Shown here in pieces: positions 12,135 through 22,246 of a stretch of 24,033 bases of DNA. Position 1 is the stretch's first letter. Every line of letters begins with the position of its first letter. Location: positions 1-24,033 of the forward strand of contig JADGIZ010000105.1 of the NCBI GenBank assembly GCA_027604665.1, given 5' to 3'. Both the position numbers and the translations under genes were made by a program. The notes under the pieces are model-generated. The model made no database searches, was not told where the DNA came from, and worked only from the letters and a program-made list of their open reading frames with translations. The DNA is from Polyrhizophydium stewartii (taxonomy: Eukaryota > Chytridiomycota > Chytridiomycetes > Rhizophydiales).

Positions 12135-12219
12135 GTGCGTGTCGTGCGGGCAATGGTCAGAAGTGCGGGGAAAGGCGCAGGACAGAACTTCGCCTCGCTC
12201 TCGCCAGCCGTCGATTGAC
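12135..12219. promoter_or_regulatory. Divergent promoter region, 85 bp
   Basis: These 85 bp separate the proposed start codon of the minus-strand tandem-GAF gene from that of the plus-strand small mitochondrial-type gene. Both promoters, or at least both 5' leaders, must fit here or overlap the coding regions. I see no clear TATA box. The position implies a shared bidirectional promoter; this is inferred from geometry, not from a recognised motif. Confidence 0.5.
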
Positions 12220-12956
12220 ATGACCGCCCTCTCTGCCGCCCGACGCAGCCTCGTGCGCGCGCACAGCACCCTCACGGCGGCCGCGGCCGCAGCCGCCGCA
12301 TCTGCGTCCCCGCGCAGTGTTGCTTCCAGCGCCCTCGTCAGGCGCATGGGTCCCGCGTACCCGGCGCTCGCCTGTCGCATGCGGGAACCAGTGCCGGCAG
12401 CGACGCAGGTCCGCACGGCCTTTGGCATGCCCGGAGGCGCTGGCGGCTTCGGCGGCCCAGGCCAGCCCTCGGAGCAGGACAGGCAGCGCTTTCGGCAGGA
12501 GATCATGCGCAACCCGGAGCTGCGCCTCAAGCTCACGGAGCTGATGCCGCTGCTGATGCGCAAGGGCATCGATCCCATGTCCGGCAAGCAGCCGGGTGAG
12601 TCGACCTGGCTGCAAGAGCTTGTTTGGTGTGCGCAGGCCCACTCTGCATGTGCTCGGCAGCTGACGGCGGCGCAGGCATGGCCGAGATGATGAAGATCAT
12701 GGCCGACAGCGAGATCCGCAACAAGCTCATTGAGATTGCAAAGCTCCTTCAAGAGGCCGGATTCACTGCCGGCGGCGCTGGTGCGGCCGGCCTGAGCCAG
12801 CTGTTGATGGGCGGCGGTGCGCCGCTTCCGGCGCCTCAGGCTTCCAAGACGGTCGACTCGGCGGCGAAGCCCGCAATCGCAGAGCCCGAGAAGGAGGCCA
12901 AGCCCGAGACGCCAAAGACGTGGTCGTCGCTGCTGTCGGCGCTGCGCAAGAAGTGA
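12220..12956 (+). CDS. Small protein of unknown function with probable mitochondrial presequence
   Basis: Exons 12220-12595 and 12676-12956 around one 80-bp intron (donor GTGAGT, acceptor GCGCAG, phase 1) give 218 residues. The first ~60 residues lack acidic residues and are rich in Ala, Ser and Arg (MTALSAARRSLVRAHSTLT, then eight alanines), typical of a mitochondrial targeting sequence. The conserved-looking core, about 80-160, has two similar helical stretches: RFRQEIMRNPELRLKLTELM and MMKIMADSEIRNKLIEIAKL. This NP-or-DS-x-x-x-(R/N)-x-K-L pattern recalls STI1-like or DP-rich helical repeats. A Gly/Ala segment and a charged Pro/Lys/Glu tail ending in LLSALRKK follow. I do not recognise the family. 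The start is the first ATG after the divergent spacer, and the exon join is well supported by frame and splice signals. Confidence 0.75.
12277..12300 (+). repeat. GCN trinucleotide tract coding eight alanines
   Basis: Eight consecutive mixed GCG/GCC/GCA codons lie inside the putative presequence of the small mitochondrial-type protein. The tract is a probable slippage-prone polyalanine stretch. Confidence 0.8.
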
Positions 12957-13188
12957 ATGCGCACCTGCACACATGCTCGCCGCTCCGCTCCGCAGCGTGT
13001 GCGTGCACCGCCTCGCCTGCACGCATGTCCTCTCTCGCCTCTCTCCGCGGGACGCCGCACGCCATAAAGAGACGTCCGAGCCTGCCCAGCTTTTGACGCG
13101 AGATCGGATGCTTCGCCTCGGCGCGAGACTTGACCTTGGCCAGGGCATCCCTCTCGACAGAACGCACGCAGCCAGCAGCCACCGCGCC
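12957..13188 (+). promoter_or_regulatory. Intergenic region upstream of the CFAP97-NWD1-like gene
   Basis: These 232 bp run between the stop of the small mitochondrial-type gene and the chosen ATG of the next gene. They must hold the 3' end of one and the promoter of the other. A weak TATA-like CATAAAG occurs near 13062-13068. In-frame ATGs at 12973 and 13108 leave the true start open. Confidence 0.4.
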
Positions 13189-16100
13189 ATGCTCTATCCG
13201 CCGCGACCCAAACCCCGAGCCTCCCGGCCTGCCACGGTCGGGGCCCGCCCTCGCGCATCGCAGCGCGCCGATCCACTCCGCGCCGTGCCTGTGGCGATCC
13301 CGACCGCCCCGCCGGCTGCCACCGCAACGATCGCGCCTGCGCCTTCAGACGCGGGTCTCATCGCGGCCGCTCCTGCAGCCAACTCCACTCTTGACCAGAC
13401 GCCGCGAGCAGCGCCACGGCGCGTTGCAAAGTCGGCTGCCCGCGCAAGCCAACTACCGCACCAGCGGGCAGGCGCGACTCGGATCCCTCGCCGCGTCGAG
13501 CCCTTGGCCGCTGATGCTCGGGCAGTCGTCCCCGACCAGAATTTCGCCGGCGCTGTCGCCGCTCATGACAGAGGCGCGAGCGACGTCGCCCGATCGGCGG
13601 CATTTCAAAGACACAACCGCGTTAGGAGCGACGCCTCGAGTGCGACTGCACATATCGATAACGCCGAGGAATCGGACGGCGCGAGTTATCACCGAATAAC
13701 AGCTGCGCGCGATAAGTCGACCGATCCCAGTCATTTTAGAAACGACACTGAGGACAGCACCGATGAATACGACAACGGGAAAGGCCATGTATATCACGAT
13801 CACGACGGCAGCGACGGCGGCAGCGACGATGAACTTGGTGGCAGGTTCTCGCGCAGAGCCGACATTGCGCAGCGCGAGGAGCGCATCGCGCGGCTTCGAA
13901 AGGCAGTCAAGTACCGCGCGTACCAGTCGTATCGCCCGTGCGCCAACAAGCTCCTGCAGATGAAGATTGACAAGGAGACAAAGGATCTCCACGACAGGAA
14001 GCTCCTGCACGTGATGCCGCGCATCAACACGGCGCCGCCCAGAAAGTATATTGTAAGCCGTGCCAAGCAGATCAAGGACCAGCAAGGTGCGTTTCTCGTG
14101 TTTACAACGACGCCAAACGTCGTGTCGCTCACTGCGCAGTGGTTTCTTTTTCAGAGAAAATGGCGCAGATCGAGGCATCCAACCGGGTGCTGCTCAAGCG
14201 GATCCTTTACCAGCAAAAGTCGCGCAAGTCGATTGGAAAGAAGCTCAAAGTGTTCAAGACACCGGTTGAGGGCCGTGGTCTCAACGGCCCCCGCAAAAAG
14301 GTCGTTGAGCAGCAGATCATGGAGGAGAACCGCGCGATCCTGGCCCGTCTCGAGTCGCAGCGTGCCCACTATGCGCGCATGCGCTGGGAGGAAGAGCGGC
14401 GGCAGAACCTGTTCTATCTCGCGAACATTGCCAACCACCCGATTCCGTTTATCGAGGAGATTGAGGAGCTTGGGCTCGTGCGCAAGGCCGTGCCGCACAA
14501 GATTGTCGGTGATCCGTACCGGCCCGCGACGGCGCCAGCTGAGATCCAGCAGCTGCTTGCTCTCAAGCAACAGATACTGGAGCAAGTCCAGCGCGAGCGA
14601 CAAACGCTCGATGTTCCCGAGCGCTGGCAGCCGCGCATTCCCAGTCTTCCTCGTGTTGCAGAGCTCCTTGCCAAGAAGGCCGCGCAGATCAACCCGCCAG
14701 TTGTGAAGCGGCCCAAGGTCATTGGCCCGCTCATCCCGCGCGTGGCTCTGCTTGCCATGGACCGGATCAAGAAACCGGTCGTTGAAGTGAAGGAGCCTGT
14801 GTCCATTTCCAAGGCATGGACGCCAACGATTGTGGCGCAGGTCGAGCACAAGATTCTGTTTGCTCGCTTCAAGAGCGACAGCAAGATTGCAAAACGAGAG
14901 TCGCGCAGGACATCCTCCCGTCCTCGGAGTCCCAAGCGTGAATCACGTGCACCATCGCTCGCCGCATCGCAGCACGCCGTGCCGCCCGCCGCCGATCCGG
15001 TTGCCGCGCCACACGAAACTTCGCCGCGCGGGTCGCTCGGTTCATTGCATGGACACTCGCAAGCCTCGCTCGGCGCACATACGCCGACGCACAGGTCAGG
15101 CAACTTGCTCGAAGACGATTTGCGCAACGGCGTCATGAGCAGCGGCGATTTGCTGCAGGAGATCATGCCTGCGGCGGTCGGACAGCTCAACGTCGAGCAC
15201 ACGGTTGAGGCAGTTGTCACTGGTGTTCCTGGGCTGGCGCTATCATACCCGCTTCCGGAGCCAGCGAGCCGGACCGTCTGGCTCTTCTTCTCGTCGACCA
15301 CCGAGGACACGGTCGCGGAGCGCGACGTGTTCATGGAAAAGTGCGTCCCGGATGTAAGTTGCGCTGGCAGGTGGCTGAAGATGCCCATGTATGCACGCAA
15401 GCGGCTTTCGATGCTGACGGGCACTGTGTCGCAAAGCTGCGCAATCTCTGCCGATCGCGCGGGCTTGAGTTCCGCTGCGTTGAGATCCTCGGCGGCAGCG
15501 TGCACGAAGCGCTGGTCAACACGCACCAGATAACCAAGGTGTACATGCGCGAGCTGGAGCGTTGCTTGCGCGAGTCGGCTGCAGTCAGCTTTCTCACTGT
15601 GCTTGGCGACCGGTACGGCACGCGCACGCTGCCTCCCGAGATCCCCGCGAGTATCTTCAACATGCTTGTCAAGGAAATCAAGGCGATGGGCGACGACGCA
15701 CACGCAGGAATTTCGACCCTGCTCAAGTGGTATCGCCTCGACGAGAACATGGTTCCGCCGCATCGCATCCTGATTCCCGTGACCAGCGAGTTTTCCGACT
15801 TTGTCAACGACGGCGACCCAGATCGCAAAGCGCAGGCCAAGCATGACTGGGAGTGAGTGAATCCGTGCTGATATTGCAGAATATGACATACGCGTTCTGA
15901 TACCACGCACCGCAGGACAAAGGTCCTCCAGCCACTTCTCTTTGATCTCAAGATGGCCGCGCTGGCTCTCGGCGAGCAGGACAAGCTGTCGAGCAATATC
16001 GTGCAGCAGTTTGCGCAGAGCTTGACGCACGAGGAGGTCATCCGCGGCATCTATAACCAGCGCGTGGATCCGTCAGCGAACCGCGTGCTCGGAAAGGCGG

Positions 16101-19100
16101 TGGTTGTGTTCCGCAACCGGTCATCGAGACGCAACTCGAACGCCGAGCGAGACCAGGAGCAGCTGTTTATGGATTCTCTCAAGAACGTTGTGCGCGATTG
16201 GATTCCGAAGCACAATCTGATTGTCGAGACGGTAGGGGCCATTCTCTCGCCAATTTAACAATGTGCGATAAGCTGCTAACGCGCGTCTGCAGGTTCCCGA
16301 GTCGTGGAATGCGCACGGCGACAACTCCAGGCAGGAATCTTACATGCAACGCATCGCGCACAACATGGTCGATGCCGTGTCGGCGTCCATCATCTACCAC
16401 GCAGACATGCTGCACAATGTCGACACGCCAAGCGCGCTTGTAGATGAGGTGCTGCACCACATTCGGTTCGTCAAGGCACGCTCGCGCGAGTTTGTGCGTC
16501 GCGAGCACCTGGTCGAGCGCATCACGACGTACATGACGCAGACCAAGATGAACAGGGTCCTCCCGCTCGTCGTGTGCGGTGCGCCGGGCACGGGCAAGGC
16601 GGGTGTTATCGCGCGATCCCTCCAGAAGGTCGCCGCGGATCTGTATATGGCGCAACGCCGCGCCGCCGAGATTGCCAAGAAGAATGCTGCCGAGCAGCTG
16701 TCGTCGAGCGGCAACGGCGGCGCCGAGAGTGGTGCGCATTCCGGGCATTCTGGATCCAAGCCCGTGCACTCGCTTGGCGCTCAGTCAGCCTCCTTTCGGC
16801 GCAAGAGCACGGCGGCTCCGAGTCGCGGCTCGGCGCTCAGGCACGACTCAAGTGACGGCGCAGCAACGCGCTCGTCTGCACCGGGGTCCGCCGGTCTCTC
16901 GCATCTGCCGCCGCTGCACGGCCAGCCAGCCGAGCCGCATCCCGTCCTCGTGTTCCGCTGCATCGGCAGCAGCCACCAGTCTTCGTCAACGTCAACCGTG
17001 ATGCTTTCGATCGCAGCGCAGGTCATGCAGGCGTACGGCGTGAGCTCCACATCGCCGCAGTACGAGGAGCCGCTGACCAAGTTCCGCCGGGCACTCAAGC
17101 TGCCGACGCGCGACAGGCCGCTCGTGCTAGTCCTGACCAAGCTGGACCGTCTGAGGTTCGAGCACCCATCCGAGACGAGCATGGGCTGGCTGCTCGACGA
17201 CCTGCTCCCTTTTATCAACCTCGTCATCTCCGTGCGAGACGGCCGCGCGCCAGACTCGCTGTTCCCGAGCATCACGGCCAAGATCGCGCAGCTGGTGCCC
17301 GCGGCGCAGAACGAGCTGCGCGAGAAGAAGGGCACCATAGACATGACAAAGTGGACGCTGCCCGTGATCCCCGAGCAGAGCATCGTGCCGATTGGCGACT
17401 TTATTCCAACGGTGGCCAAGGTAGCGCTGAAGCGGTACCTGGGGCTCGACGCGCGGCGACTGCGGCCCGAGCAGGAGGAGGCGGTCATGTCTGCGTTTGA
17501 GCGCGCGAGCATGCTGGACCTGCAGCACACAGGGACGGCGTCGCCGATGCTGCTGCGGCTGCTGTACAACACGTCGCGCGCATGGCGGTCGTACGACCAC
17601 GTGCCGACGTCGCTGCCCATCTCGGTGCCTCAGACCATCGAGCACATCTTCTTGATGCTTGAGAAGGAGTACGGTGTTGGCGTCGTTGGCACGGTTGCTG
17701 CGACTATCACGCTTAGTCGAGATGGACTGGCATCGACAGAGCTCGAGGATATCCTCAGCCTGGATGACGCGATTCTGGAGCGCACGATTCTTGTAAGATG
17801 CCTCGATGTGCCTGCCTATCGCACCATGGCCGACGGTCATATGCTGACGATGATCTGGCCCTCGCAGTGGTCGACTGCACGCGTGACGCGAATCTCGCCC
17901 GTGTTCTTCCTGAGCCTGCTGAATGCATTGCGCGACACCGGCCTGATCGTCAGCCAGCTGGGGCCTGGCGCAATGCACCTTTTGACCTGGAGCGACCCCG
18001 AGTTTGCCGAGTGTGCGCGGTCAAAGTACGTGCCGACCAAGACGGAGCAGATCCAGCACGCCACGCTCCTGAGCGACTACTTCTCGGGACGGTTCCACGT
18101 CAAGAAGCCGTTTTCCGAAGCGCTGCGCAAGGACGGCCCCGTACTTGCCGAGCACCGCGGCGTGCCCGAGCAGCCGACCAAGCTCACCGAGGCGGCGCTT
18201 CTGTCTGGCCGCTGGGCCGAGCGCCGTGCGGCGTGGAACACGCGCAAGATCCGGGAGCTGCCGAATGCGCTTGCCATGGCGCACCGGTGGGACGACCTTC
18301 TCGAGACGCTGTACGACATCGAGATTGTCGAGGGCATGCGAGAGGCGACGGGCATCGGCGAGGCGATCCGCGTGATCTCGGAGCTGACCGAGTACGGCGC
18401 GAGCCAGGGCATGCCCGTTCCCGCGCAGGAGGCGATCAAGAACGTGATCGAGTTTCTGCGCGAGCGCGCGGATCAGATCCAGCGCACGCCGACGCACCTG
18501 CTGCCTGGATACATGTTTGACCAGCTGCTGCGCGTGCCCGACGACCACCCGCTGACGCGGCTGGGCAAGCCGATGCGGCTTGTGCGGCCGGATAACGCCT
18601 GGCAGTACTACGGCCGCGTGCAGTGTGTACGGCCCTTCATGCCACTGTTCCGTTATGGACTCCGCGAAGCCCCGCCAATGCAGGAGACGCCGCTGCACCC
18701 GACGCCGCTGCTCGCGAGCGAAGTATCACCAGTGACGTTCTACCCGTCGCGAACATCGATGGTCGAGCCGCTGCCGCAGACGACGGCACCCGTTGTCGTG
18801 GACATCTTTGACGAGGACACGCCCGAGACGGCTGTGCACTGGACACCGCCGCGCGTTGCTCCGTCGATGGCGCTGTTTCTCGCAGGAACTTCGCGGATGC
18901 TGCTCAGCCGGTGCGGCACACTGAGCGTGTTTGTAAACGCAGAGGGCCGGGTATCGGTGCGGCAGAATGCGACGCTGCACGAGACGCACACGCTTGCTCA
19001 CGGGACGCCCGTGAGCGCTGTGTCAATCTCGCACAACAGCCGATTGCTGATGACGACGACCGGGCAGCCGCCGGACACACGCATTCTCGTGTGGTCGCTT

Positions 19101-21715
19101 GCAGACGGGCGGCTGCTCCGCACAGTCAAGGCGCGGCATCTTGGCTTCAATGCGTCGACAATCACGAGCTGCGGGATGCTAATTGCGGCGAGCGACGAGA
19201 CGGCCACCGCGGCGCATCGCGCGTACGCCATCGACAGCGGCGGCCTGCTCAAGGTGTTTTCGGTTGAGCACAACAAGCTGCTTTCGACATACAACTGCGA
19301 GCGCGGCGAGATTGTGTCGCAGATCCTGCCTGACGGAAAGAGCGTCATCATTGGCGGCCGGGGCGTGTGCCTGTTCAACGCGCTCGTCGGCGTCGACGCA
19401 TGGGACCAGAAGCTGCTGCCGGGTGAGGGCGTGTTCCGGCATCATGCCGTGCGCCAGATCCGGCACAACTACGACGGCAGCGCCATCTACACGCTCAGCA
19501 CGATCGACGTGGCTGCGGGCCTGCAGGCGCGCGGTGACGTGGACTGGCGCTCAGTGATTCACTGGTGGAATCCGGCGCAAGGCCACAGCAAGATGGTGCT
19601 TGCCGTTGACGACCAGCTCGCGGCATTCTCGGTCTCACCTGACGGCCGCTTCATGTGCACGGGCGGCGCGCTTAACACAGTCAGGCTCTGGGCGATGCCG
19701 AGTGGCGGCACGCCCGTGTGCGTTGCGGAGCGGCGCACGGTCGACGTCATCATTGCTTGCGAGATTGGTGGTGAGGTAACCGTCACGCGGGTGCCTGAAC
19801 CGCCGCGCTCAGCGCCGCCGCACCGAGGCCGGCCCAGGACTGCACAGGGGCTGCGCAAGCAACGCGCGCGCAAAGCCATGTCGGCAAGCACAGCTGGCGC
19901 CGGGAGTGGTCTTGTTCGGAACGCGGGTGGCGGCAGCGTCATGGATCCGGCCTCGCGCACAGGGTCTTCTGGCGCCGTGCATGCCATAGCGGCGGCGGCC
20001 GGTTCGAGCGACAGCCTGACGGGATCCGCAGAGCAGATCAACGCCGGCACGCCCAGCCTTCTGACGGTGTTTGCGTCGTCGCAGGACGGATATACGCGCA
20101 TCTGGAAGGTGCCTGCGGCCCGCGAGGTGCAGGCCACCACGCCGCATGTGAACAGCTTGTGCCTGTCTCCCGAGGGCGACTGCGTGATCATGAGCGCGAC
20201 GATGCGGACGCCCCGCGGCGAGGCGGCCGGATCGACGATCACGGTGTACGACGCGCACTCGGGTAGGCGGCTGTTCACGATCCCTGCGGCGCCAGAGTGC
20301 GCATGGCTGTCGGTGTCTCGCTCGGGCACGGTTGGACGCGACATGGTTGTGTTTGGCGGAACGGCGGCCGGCCGAGTCTGCATGTGGGCGTGGCCGGCCG
20401 TGCTCGCTCCGGACGCTGGCAGTGGCAGCGGGGCCGGCGATGCTGGTGCTGGCGACACAAGCTCGAGCGACAGCGACGAGGACGCCGACTCGAGCAAGCC
20501 TGACGACAGCCGCGGCTCGGACGACGCGCCGCAGGTCCGCTTTTCGATGCCGCGCAGGCTCTCGCGGCTGTCCGAGTCGATCTCTACGGCACAGCGCACC
20601 CTCGTCGCGGTCGTTGGCGATCACACGGGTGCCGCGGCGACATCGCGGGTGCCCATTGTGCGCCGCGAGGCGGGTCGCTGGCGGTCCGAGACGCTGATAC
20701 GGCAATTCCATGTGGTCGAACCAGGGCGGCGCGGCGTGAGCGTGGTCGGCTACGCGCTGCAGGCCGGCCTCGGCGTGATCGCGGTCGCAACGCGCACGAC
20801 CACGGGCGACGTCATCGAGAACGCGACGGCGCGCGAGGCAATCTCGGTGCGGCTTTGGAACGTGCACACGGGCGAGCAGGTGCACGAGGCGCGCATCAAG
20901 GCCGACGGCCTCTCGTGCAGCGCCGGGCGGTACTCCCTCACGAGGCCATTTGGGCTGTCGTGGAGCCGACAGGACTCGGGCTTGTTTGACCGGCTGACCA
21001 AGACAGACGCAAGCGATCTTCCCGACCCGGCCGTTTTTGTGTTTGCGAGCGAGAAGCTGTTTGTATCGGCGCGAGTTGAGCCCGCGCGCAGCCCTGGGTT
21101 CACGTCGCTTGTTCTGCAGCGCTCGCAGGGGCGGTGCATCACGGCCGTCGCGCAGTGCCCACAGAACCCGCTGTTTTCGGCGGTGGCGTTTGGCGACCAG
21201 ATCTGCGTCGTGCGCGAGACTCCGAGCGTGAGTTGCGCCGCATTCCACGTGCTCTGACGTGCCACTGACGATTGCGCGCGCAGGAGATGGGCTCGGCAAC
21301 GTGCACGCGGCAGATAACATGCTCGTTCAAGGAGACGATTGTTGCTCTTGCGATGATCGACGACGGCATCGGGCAGACGGTGATTGCGGCGACATCGGCA
21401 GGCACCGTGTGCGTCTACGATCTGGTGACGGGCGAGCGGCGCCGCAGCGTGATGGTGTCGAGCAGCTTCCGCGGGGCAACCAGCATTGGCGGTGCCGGCA
21501 GCGGCGGCGTCGGAGTCGCGGACACACAGGCGGGCATCTCGAGCAGCGGGACGACGGGCACCAGCACGGGCTCGGAGGAGTGCGCCTGCTGGACCGCCGG
21601 CGTGCCGCTGGTCGCCATGTCGGTGTCGGAGACGCCGTCGGTGCGCGACCAGTGCTGGCGCATCGGGCTCGTCGGGGCAGGCGGGTTCGCGGCGCTGCTC
21701 CGGCTGCGCCTGTGA
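13189..21715 (+). CDS. CFAP97/Hemingway domain fused to NWD1-like P-loop NTPase with WD40 repeats
   Basis: Exons 13189-14086, 14155-15353, 15437-15852, 15916-16231, 16293-21227 and 21284-21715 keep frame and give about 2,731 residues. Introns are 68, 83, 63, 61 and 56 bp, with clear GTGCGT, GTAAGT or GTGAGT donors and a GCTAAC branch in the fourth. Residues ~1-235 are low-complexity. Residues ~240-335 match the Hemingway/CFAP97 (KIAA1430) pattern: LLHVMPRINTAPPRKYIVS, then EKMAQIEASNRVLLKRILYQ. A basic linker follows. From ~670 the NWD1-type N terminus appears (RTVWLFFSSTTEDTVAERDV; LRNLCRSRGLEFRCVEILGG). The P-loop is GAPGTGKAG (1039-1047), the Walker B-like strand PLVLVLTKLDRL (1219-1230), with the NWD1-like stretch FRCIGSSHQSSSTSTV between. 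WD40 repeats run from ~1810 to the end, interrupted by disordered loops at ~2111-2198 and ~2318-2356. Family knowledge implies an ATP-switch scaffold tied to the axoneme; the fusion itself is my inference. The start could be 13108. Confidence 0.85.
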
Positions 21716-22246
21716 GCGGTCAAGACCCGCCGCCGGCGAATTTCGGCCGGCGCGCCAATCGCAACGCGGCTGCTGCGTCTCCTCAGGACGCGCGCGCAAT
21801 AAGAGCCCGGCGACAGCGGCCGATTCTCTTTTCTTCGAACAAATAATCCGAATGCACCCTTAGTTCGGGAGCACGCCTTTCCGTGGTTGCTCTTGCGTTC
21901 CCGGTGTCAGATAGTCGCAGTTGCCGCTCTAAAACACTGGCCGCGCGTTTCCTCTGTCGCGTGGTCAGCACCTGAAGAGCGGCATATCCCACGGCCCGCC
22001 AGGCCTGTGCTGTGTCCGGCAAACATGAAGTGAAAGCCAGCCTGCGGTGGGCGAGTGTCCCCCGTGTTCGGCCGAGGCGAGCGCGGGTCGGCGCCGCCGT
22101 CCGCGCCAGTCGCAGCGGCTGCTGTCGCCGTGGCCTGCGTCCACACAGGCGGGTGGGCAGGCGGTCGGCAGCCCGTGCGCTGTTGGCTCTCGCAGAGTCG
22201 CAACCACTCGATATTCATTCAGCAACATCACCAGAGGCTGCGGCCC
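21716..22246. other. Convergent intergenic region, 531 bp
   Basis: This lies between the stop of the plus-strand CFAP97-NWD1-like gene and the stop of the minus-strand MYND gene, so it should contain both 3' untranslated regions. On the plus strand, AATAAG near 21798 and AAATAATC near 21840 are weak candidates for A-rich polyadenylation signals. Short frames here show no recognisable protein. I see no RNA gene, transposon end or sizeable inverted repeat. Confidence 0.5.

Noticed and set aside
12135..13190. Extension of the tandem-GAF gene upstream to 13190 on the minus strand
   Set aside because: The open frame there is antisense to the small two-exon gene and codes Arg/Cys-rich sequence without domain character.
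14414..16030. Long minus-strand frame (538 codons) opposite the CFAP97-NWD1-like gene
   Set aside because: It lies antisense to well-supported exons and spans their introns. Its composition is that expected of a shadow frame in GC-rich coding DNA and it has no recognisable motif.
16344..21257. A separate NWD1-like gene starting at the ATG at 16344
   Set aside because: Upstream exons back to 14155 join in frame with good splice signals and carry the NWD1-type N terminus, so this ATG is internal.
19809..21320. Long minus-strand frame (503 codons) opposite the WD40 region
   Set aside because: Arg/Ala/His-rich shadow of the plus-strand WD40 coding region, without domains.
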